Source: Prorocentrum cordatum
Taxonomy: Eukaryota; Sar; Dinophyceae; Prorocentrales; Prorocentraceae
Direction: 5' to 3'
Length of the DNA stretch: 62,000 bases
NCBI GenBank assembly: GCA_963575745.1
Contig: CAUYUJ010015693.1
Location: 279,432-341,431, forward strand
The notes under the pieces were generated by a model. It searched no databases. It was not told the DNA's origin and saw only the letters and a program-made list of their open reading frames with translations. This document shows positions 21,749 to 32,836 of the stretch, in pieces. The position numbers and the translations under genes were made by a program. Every line of letters begins with the position of its first letter. The first letter of the stretch is position 1.

Positions 21749-22600
21749 TAGCTGTTATTGCAGCTACTGCCAATGCCACTACTTTTGTTACTGCAGGTAC
21801 TGTCGTTCCCACCAGTACGGACGCGTCTTGGCTTTCCTATTTCGATTCGACAACTGGATTCTCATCTGAATCTCAAGGGGAATGCTCCCATATATGCTTC
21901 TACACATGCTGGAAGCATATCTGGAAACGAGACACTGCTATCAACAAGCAAAAAATGTGGCCCGGGTATGGCGGGCCACGAAGAACACGAACGAGCCACC
22001 TCTGCGGATGGCGGCGGGGGGGGGCGCCGCCGCCGCCGCCGTCGCCGCCGCCGCCGCCGTCGTCGACGTCACCTTTTTTGTCGCTGCCTTTTCGTCGAGA
22101 TGCTGTTCGACCCAGAGATGCTCCTACACATGGCTGTTAGGTTGCTTTGCCGGGATAAGCTCCGTGCGTTGATAGCAGTGTCTCGTTTGCAAATACATCC
22201 ATTCAAGCTCCGTGCATTGATAGCAGTGTCTCGTTTCGACATACATTCTACTATTACTTTTACTGATACCGTTACTACGGGGGCTAACTTCCCCTACTAC
22301 CATTCTACTATCCAAGACATCCGCCGTACTTCACTGTTACTACTACTGCCATCCACCCACTCCAACTATACTTCACTTCACTGTTACCACTACACCCACT
22401 ACTACTACTACACTTCACTCGTTCACTCCCGCCAACTACAACTACTACTTCACTGCTACCACTGTTTCATCTCTCCTGCTCTTATTGCTACTACTACTGC
22501 GACTGTTACTGCTGCTGCATGCCTCCAGCTATGCTTCTACATATCGATGTTAGGTTGCTTTGCCGGGATAATTATCCTGCATTGCAGTTTTTGGTGTCCT
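21749..22600. other. Transition zone with simple repeats and satellite remnants
   Basis: It holds a CGCCGC-type trinucleotide run (about 22005-22070), two final copies of the 48-bp satellite (about 22160-22245) and a CTACTAC/pyrimidine-rich stretch (about 22245-22510). TTAGGTTGCTTTGCCGGGAT occurs twice (22137 and 22550), each time preceded by a related ATGCTYCTACAYAT segment. After the second copy neither dispersed family appears again. No gene. Confidence 0.6.
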
Positions 22601-25600
22601 GCTGACCCGGGTCTGGATTGACCCGGGCCAGAAGATCCCCGAACCTGGGTCGAGGCCACTTTGGGTTCCGCATTGGGGCCCAAGTTAAGCCCAAATGGAT
22701 CCCATAGCGCGTCCACAGTCCAAGCCGGCGAAACATTGTCAGCCAGGGGAATGCCATCAACACGCAACGGGGTTTTCATGTTTGAGGTTTCCGGCCTTTC
22801 TGCGAAGTTGGGCCAGAGAAGCGATTGGTGGGGCCTAAAGGGCCGATCGCGAAGACAAATCAAGGGCCCAAGAGAGGCCACAATGGAGCGAGAATTTGTT
22901 GCAAAAGCTAGTTCGGAGCGATATGGTGTTCGAGTCCGTCGTGGACGCCGTATTCCAGCCGTCTTGAACCCCCAAAAAAGATTGGAGCGCAGCGGACGGC
23001 GGATCTTCGGAGCCTGTTGGTGAAAACACGTGTCAAGGCCTTGAGGTACGATCGCGAGGTTAAATTCTATGATCCTTGGGCGGGTGTTTGGGCGGATCCT
23101 AGAGGCTTACACCATCCCGCCGACCCACAGGAGGACGAGGAGGAGGACGAGGACGTGGATTTGGGCTGCCTGGGGGCGTGCTCATGGACCTCCCTGACTC
23201 CCCCAGAGGCATGTGGAGTCCAGACTGGAGGTATCTCGAATCCACTTTTTGCCTGTCTCGCTCCCTCGGGAGGGGGCAACCAGAGCCAAATGCCGAATAG
23301 TACCCGGAAGCTCTGACAACAAGTGCCAATATAGGGGACGTCATATACAATATGTCTAACACAGCACGTCAAACAGCATAGTTCCGCGGCCGCTTGGGCC
23401 AAGGTGACGCGCAATCAGCCCGACATGCTCAGCACTCGCTCGTGCAATACTGGATCGCGTATAATCGGGGCGATGGTATGTGTTTCTACATCTGCCATCG
23501 CTATACCGCAAGATTGGGGGGGGGGAACCTTAAAATCGCACCCCCGCGCGACCACGATCACATGTATGGAGCGCAAGCATTGCCGCCATCATGTGATTAC
23601 CCGCTTGCACACCCCAAGTTGTATAAGAGTTAGCACCGAAGCCGTTCCAACACCGCCCATGGACACGTTCTGTCTATATGACTTGTGAGGTGGCCGCCAT
23701 CTGCGTTCCGTTTTTCGCGGTCACCAGCGACACCGCTCATTGCAAGACGACGTTCCCCACGCAGCCTTTGCGCCAGTTTTGTTTCATCGGATATGATGCG
23801 CAATTTCATGACTGCGATCTGTCCGCGCGCGCACTCTACTCGCCTAGCGGTTCAGACCATTTCGACGCATTTCGCTTCTTCGCACTGGGTTTCGAGAGCC
23901 ATTCGACTGGGACCAGCGACGTGTTTCTCGACCTCCAGCCCCGTCTTCGAGTGCGGTGCCACTACGTCGACCACATAGAACCTACAACTGAATGTGTGCG
24001 TCACGTGCTTGGCTCTCGCGACTGGCGAGACATCGCGGGCTGCATGATGGCCGCGAGAGGCAGCTCCCGACGAACACCAGGCCGGGAATTATGAAGGCCT
24101 TGTGCCCTCGGAAACGGTGGCCCTCCAGCTGCAGGCGCGGATCAATATGGCAGCTGGAAATTCGCAACCACCGCGGTGAGCAGCCTCGCTACAGCCACGT
24201 GACATGGACTCGGGATTTGCACAGGGCGTTGCCACCAGTTTTCCACGCAACATTATCCAGAACGGTATTCGAATCAATGGAGTCAACGCCGAAAAGCTGT
24301 CCGGACCACGAATTCGAGACGGTCCCCAAATTGGGCACAACACGAGGGAATGTCGATTCGGCGCTCGCCAGGTGCGACATGGCCAGGGTTAGCGCCCAGC
24401 TTGCTTCAATCTGGACAATCGCCCCGCGTCGTCCGTGCTGTTCCCGCGAGCGACAGACATCAGCAGTGATGACTTCGTTCAAGTATTCGAGTGGAGCCAC
24501 TTTGCGGGCGCCCCCCCCCCCCACCACCCAACGCAGCCATTTAATCGCGCGGCTGCGACCCATGCGAATGGGGAATTAGACAATGCGCACCTGGCAGGAT
24601 GCAGAATGCGCAGAATACAAGTCAAGACCAGGCGCGCACGGCGTGGGGGCCGCGCTCATGGCCGATTAGTATCGGCGGGCGCCGACAGCCGAGAACATCG
24701 ACGGCGGCGTTCAGAACGACGGCGTCTTTGGGCACATGATGTGGGACATCAGACATGAACCGCTGACCTTGCCGCGCGCTGGATCAGCGCCAGCGCTGCA
24801 GAAAGGCAGCGCTACTCGGACAGGCCGGCGCCGATGGCGACGTCGAGACATTCGGTCGCGGCACCGGCGCGGGCGCGATTTCCAGCGTCGGGGGCGCGCC
24901 GCGCGACGCCCGCCCATCATTCAGTTGCTCTTTGAATGACGCGCTAAACGCGCGCTGCCCTGGGCCCGCGAGGAAGGCATGGCAACGCAGGGCAATGTTT
25001 GCATTGTGCCCCCGAGAAGGCGCCCCGCAGGGGGGCGGCCCGGAGCGCCCGAAACCCGAACGCCTGCCGCTCTCTTCCCTCCGGGAACGAACTTCGCCAC
25101 GACTCGGGCAAGGCAGCGCGCGCGCCCCCTGCAGAGAGGGGCTGGAAGGGCAGCTCAGAACTGCGGAGCAGCAATGGGGGGCTGAGGGAAGTGTTGGGCC
25201 CGTCCATCCACGGCCCCCCTGCGACGCGGCTGCCCTTGCAACCGGGGGGGCGTTGGCGGCGGCGAGCGCGGCGCATCCGCGACTGGGGCGTCGGCGAGGC
25301 GCGCGGGCTCGCGGGGGCGGCCCCCGCCCGCCCATCGGCGATCTCCGCAATTCCCACTGCGGGGGGGCAAGGGGCAAAGCGGTCGTCTTCGACGTCGATG
25401 CCAACGACCGCGCGCAGCGACGCGCGTGGGGGAATTTCAACCGGCGACAGTTACCGCCCGAAACGCAAGACGCATGCCAAGGGTTACCTGCTCGGGCGCA
25501 GCATCTGCGAAGGCCGACGGCCGCGCGCGCGACGCGACTCGCGTCGCGCGGCCCTCTCTCGCCCCCCCGGCGCGAGTTCGATTCGACGCTCCATTTTTGT

Positions 25601-26320
25601 TCGGGGGGCGCCGGCAAGGTGAATGGGACCTCGAGGGCCGCGCGGGCGATCGCGGCGACTGCGCCCAGAGGCTCGGCCGCTTCGCGAGCCGGGCGGGGAG
25701 CTTGCCCCCGCGATCGAGATAATTTCTTGATGCGCTGGCGACGCTGCCGCCGTCGTCTCGGAGTCAGCGACCGTCGCCGTCGACGTCTTCGGCGCCGGCG
25801 ACGCCAGCTTCGACGCCGCCCTCGACGCGAGTGCGCTTTTGGAAATCCCCGCGCATCTCGAGGCAGCATCTGGCGAACCCATCGCTGACCCATCGTGATC
25901 GGTAGGTCTCGATCATGCTGCGTGGCGAGTCGTGGGTTGATTTCTGGTGTCGCTGGCGACGGGCTGTCGCGCTTTCAGCAAGAGTGTTGTTTCTCCAGTT
26001 TCATTGCGAGCGCGATGACGGCCCGCGGGGGATAACCAAATTCCGCTGCGAGCTACCGCGACGCACGCGCCCAAGGCCATTCCTCTGGGGCTCTAGGTCA
26101 TGGACCCGGATCCGTTCGTTTACTTAACGACGCGAGTGCGCGCGCAGAGCCACGTGCGCCACGCGCGACGGGATCGACCGACGCGCCAGATCGCGCTATC
26201 CCGTGCAGCGCGCGCCGCGCCGCAAGCGAATATGCCCACCAGCGGCGAGAAGGTGCAGCGCTAGCGCTGGATGCACGCGCGCATTTCCCCCCCGGGCCTT
26301 CGGTTCGGTCCAGGCGGGGT
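22601..26320. other. Long stretch with no supportable gene
   Basis: GC-rich, and long overlapping open frames exist on both strands (for example 24784-25893 minus and 24932-25888 plus), but they mirror one another, are low-complexity Arg/Ala/Pro-rich and show no domain. Upstream gag or integrase remnants of the copia element at 26.9 kb could be hidden here, but I cannot see them. The segment 23480-23620 is a dispersed repeat. Confidence 0.5.
23480..23620 (+). repeat. Dispersed repeat, copy 1
   Basis: The sequence from TCTGCCATCGCTATACCGC through CGCACCCCCGCGCGACCA to CTTGCACACCCCAAG is matched, with substitutions and small gaps, at 51868-51995. It is a diverged repeat pair of about 130 bp in the same orientation. 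Confidence 0.6.
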
Positions 26321-26329
26321 CTGTGCAGG

Positions 26330-26570
26330 GAAGGCGCCGGCGTGCCCTGCCTGGCCCTTCGTGGGCCTCTCTGCGCATGCCTTGTTCTATCCTCTGTTCT
26401 CTCTCCCCCCTCCTCGCCCGGCGTTCGCCGCCCGTCGACGCCGTGGCTCGACGCCGTGCCGCGCGCCGAGTCGGCGACTGAAGGCCGAGCGCCGCGCGCT
26501 CGACCCCCCCCCGGCGGCCGCGCCACCGTGGAGCGATGGGCGCCCGCGGTGCCTGGCTTCCGCCAGGCCG
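26330..26570. repeat. Repeat upstream of the copia remnant, similar to 29626-29840
   Basis: Segments such as TTCGTGGGCCTC, the pyrimidine-rich CCTCCCC block with CCGCCG, GTCGAGTCGGCG-like and GCCGAGCGCCGCGC occur in the same order here and at 29626-29840. They flank the decayed copia pol and could be eroded LTRs, but similarity by eye is modest. Confidence 0.35.
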
Positions 26571-26889
26571 TGTCGCGTGGGCCAGGCGCTGGAACTGCGC
26601 CTTGCGCGAGCGGCGGCCGGCTCCCAAGTTGGTGCGACCAGCGTCTACGCCGAGACCGCGACCGACGCGACTGTCGGATTCGACTTGTGAGCGGAGCACG
26701 CATCAGCGGCGCCGCCCACGTCAGCCTCGACGCCCTCGACTGCGGCATCAATTTCTCGCAGTTTGAGCCCCCGGGCTGCGGCGGAGGCATTCCTTTCCGC
26801 TTGAATCAAATGGGCAGGCGCACCCAACGCGGCAACTCGACCTCGGGGGCGAATTCCAATGCGAGACGGCGGCAATGGTGAAAACATGG

Positions 26890-29490
26890 GGCGCAGGGGA
26901 AGCGGGCCCAACAGAAGCTCCTCGGCAACGGGCCAAGATCGAGAGGCACGGCGCAGTGCTCGGAGACATCGCGCGCGCGGCCGTCGAGGATCAGAGCGCC
27001 CAGGACACGAGCGCGATGAATGTGGCACTGCGCCGCGCAGCCACGGCCAGGAACAGGCGAGTCGACCCGAGCGGCTACTTCCCAGAAGAACGACGCTTCG
27101 GAACGCCAGATATCCCACCTGGCTCGGATATCGACTCTTGCCTAGAGGCGGGGGATCCTGCTGGCGACTGGCAGGCGCTGGTCGACGCGTCCTGCATGCG
27201 ATCCCTTCAGATTCTTTCAGCAGCTCAAGCAGCCCTTGTCAGGTTAGATCATGCGGGCCGATATCGACAAGGAGTTGCTCCTTGAGCACGCGTCTCCTGC
27301 CTCGACTTGACGATCGGTGCTCAGTATTTCTTTGCGTCGGGGGACGGGCAATGCGAAGCGCGATCTGATGGGCAGGCGCTACATGGATTTCGAGATCGCA
27401 GGCGAAGTCTTGGAATCATCATCGGACGAGAAGTTGGCCGCTCCGCCGATCCTGCGCGACGCCGAGGGTGCTGGGCATCTCGCAATGGTGCCCTGCTCCA
27501 CGTGGCCCCTGAACACGTTCGACCGGCGCATGGAGCAGGTGCCCGTTGGCATGGCGCGCCTGCCCACGCGGGGCACGGCGGGCGAGCAACGCGCGAGTGC
27601 TATTGCGGAGGCGCCGTCTCAGGTGGGCACCCCGCCTGCTGCGAGACCCTCTGGGGGTCGCGCGCCGCCCAGAGCTGAGGGGGGCCTTGGGCTGGACCGC
27701 CGCCGCCTGCGACATCGACGGGGGTCTGGGTACAGGCATCGCCACCGACAGCCCTTGGAGCGGTTTTGGAAGCTGCACTTGACGCAGTGGGTCCACCAGC
27801 GCCCAGCGACGCCCCGAACGAGGTCCTGATCCCGCATGCCGACTTTCAAGTCGACGAAGGGGCCGAGCTAGACCCCAATGAGTTCAACTCGACGGAGAAG
27901 GACGCGCTCGGCGGGGCCGACATCCAATTGCGGAAGAAGCACCTGGACCTGGTGGCCATCGAGACTGTGCGCCCAGACGACTTGGCAAAAATCATGAGGG
28001 ACAGGCCGCGCTGTGTCTTGCAGGCGCCCGCGCGATCCGCGAGGACCAGCGAGGTGCCGGAATGAAGCGGCTTGGAAGCGAGTTCGAGATTGGTCTCGCC
28101 AGGCCATTTGGTTCGGCATGGGCAGATTTTCGGTGGGGCGCGGACGGACAGTCTTGGTCTTTGCCTGGTGCTGTCGATGGCCGGGCGCTCAGGCTGGCAT
28201 CTCGATTCGTTCGGGGCGGAGGCGGCCTCCATCGCGGGGCGCCACATGGGGCGGGGCGTCTACTTCCGACCACCACCTGACGGGGCATCTGGCCTGCCTG
28301 TCGAGCGGATGCCTGATGCGGGCCACGCAGGGTCAATTTGGTATTCCTGAGGCGCCAAGGCTGTGGAATTTGGAGTTCGCCGCGGGAGCGAGGACGGCTG
28401 GGGCTGAAAAAGTACCTTGGTGTCTTGGTGTCCATGCTTTTTCCGCCCCTGAAGCATGGCGGTAAGCGACGCGGACTGCTGCGCGCGCGTGGACGACGCC
28501 GTCGTGGATGAGGGGGGCACCAATTCAACGAGTTCACGGCGAAGTTTTCAAGTTCCCGCGGCGGAGGCGCGCGCGCCCCGACGATTTCGCGTTCCTGAAA
28601 CGACCGCTCGTCGGCCAGATGGCGAGATCCACGTCGCCATGGAAGAGGCAGTGCTGGCGATCAAGCCAGCGTTCGCGTGGATAGTGCGACGCCATAAAGC
28701 AGACGCGCCACTCTCGAGGAGGGGATCTCATCACTACGACTGATTATTGGATGGTTGTTCGGGCCCACGCGCGCGGCCGTCGGCCGTCCCCGGGTTTGCC
28801 CGCGACGCGTCAGAAGTGCAGCAGCGAGATCCATCGGCTGCGGTACTCGCAATTGTGAGGGCCAGCCCAGTGCTGAGCGATATACAAGAACGATCCAATA
28901 AGCTGGCCATGAAGTTCTCGCGTGGAGATGGTACTGGTAGAGCGACGACAGGTCTCTAACATATGTTAGTTTCGATTGATACCTTCGCGGAGGCACCGGG
29001 CAGGAATGCACGGCGCTACTCATCGATCGACGGCTGATGTTTGACGACGATTTTCTTGCATCCCCCGTGACATGGGGCCCGATTGAGGTCAATCGGGTAG
29101 TACGTTCCACGCTGGACGCCAAAGCTACGGCACAGGCGATTGGATGTGACATGCGCGTTTACGTTCATGCGATCCTGGCATGCCTACTCGGCAGTTGGGC
29201 AGGCGAGTGAATCACTGACATACGGCAGATTCCCAAAGTGACCTGGGTGGGCTGCAAGAGCCTGTGTGACAGCCTACACAAGGAGGTCAGCATCCCCTCG
29301 GAGCCGGATCGCGCTAGACATGTACGATCTACGCCAACGTTTAGAGCGCGACGCCCTGCCGTAGACCAGCGCGAGCACCATGTTCGTGGACCCGCGGATG
29401 AAACGCCTCGGCAAGCTGGAGTCCACGCCGTTTTGCGATTTCCTATTGACGGTTTTCGCGAGACCGACACCTGCAGGCAGACTGAGCCAG
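26890..29490 (+). pseudogene. Decayed Ty1/copia-type retrotransposon pol
   Basis: Pieces of a copia polyprotein follow in the correct order on the + strand in shifting frames. An integrase C-terminal region (about 26917-27110) has APRQRAKIERHG, then ARNRRVDPSGYFPEERRFG. A segment leading into RT (about 27870-28050) has RKKHLDLVAIETV and PARSARTSE. An RT core (about 28340-28390) has GIPEAPRLWNLEF. A VDD-containing piece (about 28475-28500) has LLRARVDDAVV. An RNase H region has NRVVRSTLDAKA (about 29089-29127), then VGCKSL and IALDMYDLRQRLERDAL (about 29308-29358). Many stops and frameshifts interrupt it, so it is inactive. Gag and protease are not recognised. The family is secure from the order of motifs; the boundaries are not. 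Confidence 0.75.
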
Positions 29491-30860
29491 CAGGCGAATA
29501 ACGAGAGAGTCTGAGAAGCTTGTGAGGCCCACCGCGACGGCCCGTCGAGCCCACCCCGGGCCCGACGGTTCAGCTTTTTAGAGTTCCTAAGCGAGCGCAG
29601 CTGATGTTACATGCACTTGTTTTGTTTGTGCCGTGGGCGTGCCATTTCAGGCTTTTCGTGGGCCTCCCGCCACGCGCTTCATTTTTTCCTTTGTCCCATC
29701 CTTTCCCTCCCCGCCAGGTGCCCGCCGCCCGCTGACATCGCGGCTCCATCTCAGGCCTGGGGTCGAGTCGGCGGCCGCCGAAAATGCCGAGCGCCGCGCC
29801 GCCGCGGGGTGATCGGACCCCGCGGGGCCTGGCCTCTTGAAGGCCAACATCATCCAGCAGGAGGGCTCCGAGGAACCCATCACCGACATCAGAGGTCTCA
29901 GCGCTTCTTCTGCGTCCTCCCTCCGCATAGGCATCGCCTCCGACGCATTCCGAGCCTCAGCCAGCGCGGCAAATGCTTCCAGAGGGAGGCTGGCCAGTGC
30001 GAGCGCTCCAGGGCGTCGGGGTCATCGGGGCGCGTCGTTTGATTTACGCCTTGCGCGCGTGATTCTCGCACACGGCGAAACCTTACGAACCGGTGGCGAA
30101 AACCTGACGAAACCGAGAGCGGTGAATTAGATCCGTCAGTTGACGAGGGAAAGCGCGCCGATCCTGAAGCCCAGGCCATTCTTGTTTTTCGCTTGCAGCC
30201 CATGCCCTGGCCACTGACGCGTGGCACCATCTGCCGGTGACAGGCAGCTCCCAGCGCTGCTGTCCCCGCTGCTTTTCTTGAGTTCGGCACGCGCCTGCCC
30301 GTCGGGTTTGCCTGCCCCCCCCATCCCTCCCCCCGGGGGCCGCCCGCCAGCGGTCGCCCACCCTCGCGACCGAGAGGGCTCTTCATCCACGACTTCGCCG
30401 GCGCACCCGCGTGCGATTCAGAAACTGCCCAGTTAGGAATTGCGCGCGTGTCTAGGAGACGCTGTCTTTCAGGAACCGCGCAAACACTGTGGCCGTGCGT
30501 TTCGGGAACAGCTGGGAAAGCGCCCGCGGAAGGAAGACATTGCAAGCCCAAGCAAGGCGCCGCGAAGCTCCATGGCCAGAAGCCGTCAAGTGCGGCTGCC
30601 CGTGCCTGTCTCTGGGCGCCCACAGTGCCGCGCGCGACGCCGCGCAGTGCTCTTGCTTTGCTCTGGAGTTTCATGCTCGACGCGGAACGGGGGGGGTGCT
30701 TTCTCCTCCTCCGACTACACCATTGGCATGATGCAACATGTACATGTAAGTTATATGGGCGTATATATGCGTGTCTGTGTGTGCGTGTGCGTGTGTGTGT
30801 GTGTGCGTTTGTATATCCACGTAGCACCCCGCAGTCGCAGATAAGAGCGATGGGGGCGGC
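29491..30860. other. Non-coding stretch
   Basis: It contains the possible second flanking repeat of the copia remnant (29626-29840) and a short (TG)n-rich tract (about 30770-30810). The open frames on both strands overlap and show no domain. I see nothing else. Confidence 0.5.
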
Positions 30861-31210
30861 GAGGACGTCGGCAGTCTGCGAATTCTGAAGAAGCCCGCCG
30901 CAGGCGCGTAAAATTCAAGCTGCGCAAGACAGGCGCCGATTTGTTTGCGAAGACAACGTGGATGGGTCGCGGGGTGGGTCGCATTTGGTTCGCGGGTGGG
31001 TCGACGGTGGGTCGCGGGTGGGCCACTGGCCGGGTCGCGGGCGGGTCGCGGGCGGGTCGCGGATGGGTCGCGGGTGGGTCGCGGGTAGGTCGCGAGCGGG
31101 TCGCGCGGTGGGTCGCGGGTGGGCCGTGGGGTAGGTCGCGGGGTGGGTCGCGGGTGGGTCGCGGGCCGGGTCACGGGCCGGGTCGCGGGGGGGACGACGC
31201 GACGAAGCAA
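30860..31210 (+). repeat. Composite minisatellite element, copy 1
   Basis: A unique head (about 30860-30955, with GGCGCCGATTTGTTTGCGAAG) is followed by a GGGTCGCGGGT-type minisatellite (about 30960-31190). Head plus minisatellite recur inverted at 61020-61260, where the matching GGCGCCTGCGG/GGGTTTCT segment is recognisable. The G-rich strand could form G-quadruplexes. Confidence 0.7.
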
Positions 31211-31214
31211 GCAT

Positions 31215-31660
31215 AACCTTCCCCGTGGATCCCCACTTCAGCCACGCACCCAAGAACAGTGAATCATTGTTCGGTTCCCGCGCTTTGACTGAGTGGGTCT
31301 CGGGTTGGGTCGCGAGGCGGGTCGCGCGCGGGTCGCGGGGTGGGTCGCGGGCGGGTCGCGGGGTCGGTCGCGGGTGGGTCGCGGGGCGGGTCACGGGTGG
31401 GTCGCGGGTGAGTGGCGGGTGGGTCGCGGGGTGGGTCGCTGTTGAGTCGCGGGGAGGGTCGCGGGGAGGGTCGCGGGGTGGGTCGCGTGGTGGGTCGCGG
31501 GGGGGGTCGGGGGGGGGGGTCGCGGTTCGGGTCGCGGGGCGGGTCGCGGGTGGGTCGCAGGTGGGGCGACGACAAACAAACGAGCAAACAAACCAAAAAA
31601 CAAACAAACAACAACGCAACAAACAGACTCTTCACCACGGATCCCCACTTAGCCGCTCTC
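31215..31660 (+). repeat. Composite minisatellite element, copy 2
   Basis: It begins with the tail module GGATCCCCACTTCAGCCACG (about 31224-31290). A GGGTCGCGGGT minisatellite follows (about 31300-31565), then GACGACAAACAAACGAGC and a CAAA-rich tract, then another tail module GGATCCCCACTTAGCC at 31639. The order minisatellite, CAA tract, tail module is the same in the inverted copy at 60284-60870. Confidence 0.75.
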
Positions 31661-31797
31661 GGCTCAAATGTAGTTCAGGCGGTAACGGCGCGCTCTGAAG
31701 ATTTGTTTGTCTTCCCCACTTACTGTCCCCGCTCCGCCTCCGACGGCTAGGCGCGGGTCCTGGCTGGGCCCGGGATGTTCATGGAGCTGGAGGTTTC

Positions 31798-32836
31798 CCC
31801 GAACAGCCCCCCGCGGGATGCGGGCAGGCGAAGCCTGCAGTCGTATCCGGCGCACCGCCGCACACCATCCCGAATGGGCATCGCAACGAGGAAGCTCCAG
31901 GCGACCGGCCAACGGTGGGCCCCAGCCTCGCACGGCATTCCGAGCCGAACCCTGCAACAATAGCGACGACAGGGCGGACGCCGAGGGTAGAGGCGGCGGA
32001 CCACGCGAAGCGTCGACGGGGGGTCCCCGTCCAGCCACCCGTCCGGGCCAGCGGCGGGCGTGCTGCCAGGAGGGGAGAGGCGCTTTTATTCCTCGGACTC
32101 AGTGGCGCTGCAGTGCCTCTGAGGGACCGCGTTTGCGCCGCAGGCCAGTGCCGAATGCAGCCTGTGGGCTGCCATCCGCTGCCAGTGGGCAGCGATGCTA
32201 CCAGTGGGCAGCACGGCACCCCCCCCGAAGGAGGGTGGATTGCGACAGCGCAAGAAAGGTTCAGGGAGGGCGGGGCTGCAAAGCACGCAGCGCCACACCA
32301 CGCCTGCACCAGGACGCGTAGAAGGAATCCAGGGAGTCCGTGGCCGGGATGATGGCTGCCAGGACAGGCGCCCTTTACGAATGCACAGCCCCCTCCAAAG
32401 GGCCCCTTTCCCCGAACAGCCCCCCGCGGGATGCGGGCAGGCGAAGCCTGCAGTCGTATCCAGCGCACCGCCGCACACCAGCCCGAATGGGCATCGCAAC
32501 CAGGAAGCTCCAGGCGACCGGCCAACGGTGGGCCCCAGCCTCGCACGGCATTCCGAGCCGAACCCTGCAACAATAGCGACGACAGGGCGGACGCCGAGGG
32601 TAGAGGCGGCGGACCACGCGAAGCGTCGACGGGGGGTCCCCGTCCAGCCACCCGTCCGGGCCAGCGGCGGGCGTGCTGCCAGGAGGGGAGAGGCGCCTTG
32701 TTTCCTCGGACTCAGTGGCACTGCAGTGCCTCTGGGGGACCGCGTTTGCGCCGCAGGCCAGTGCCGAATGCAGCCTGTGGGCTGCAATCCGCTGCCAGTG
32801 GGCAGCGATGCTGCCAGTGGGCAGCACGGCACCCCC
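31798..32836. repeat. 613-bp tandem duplication
   Basis: The segment 31798-32220 is repeated at 32411-32833 with a constant offset of 613 bp, only scattered substitutions and no indels that I can find. The unit includes CAGCCTGTGGGCTG- and CCAGTGGGCAGC-type short repeats. The connecting segment 32271-32400 recurs at 40536-40660 and 40753-40888, linking both ends of the DIRS-like region. Confidence 0.85.

Noticed and set aside
24784-25893. 369-aa minus ORF and 318-aa plus ORF over the same bases
   Set aside because: Mirror-image Arg/Ala/Pro-rich frames in GC-rich sequence, with no domain and no conserved motif.
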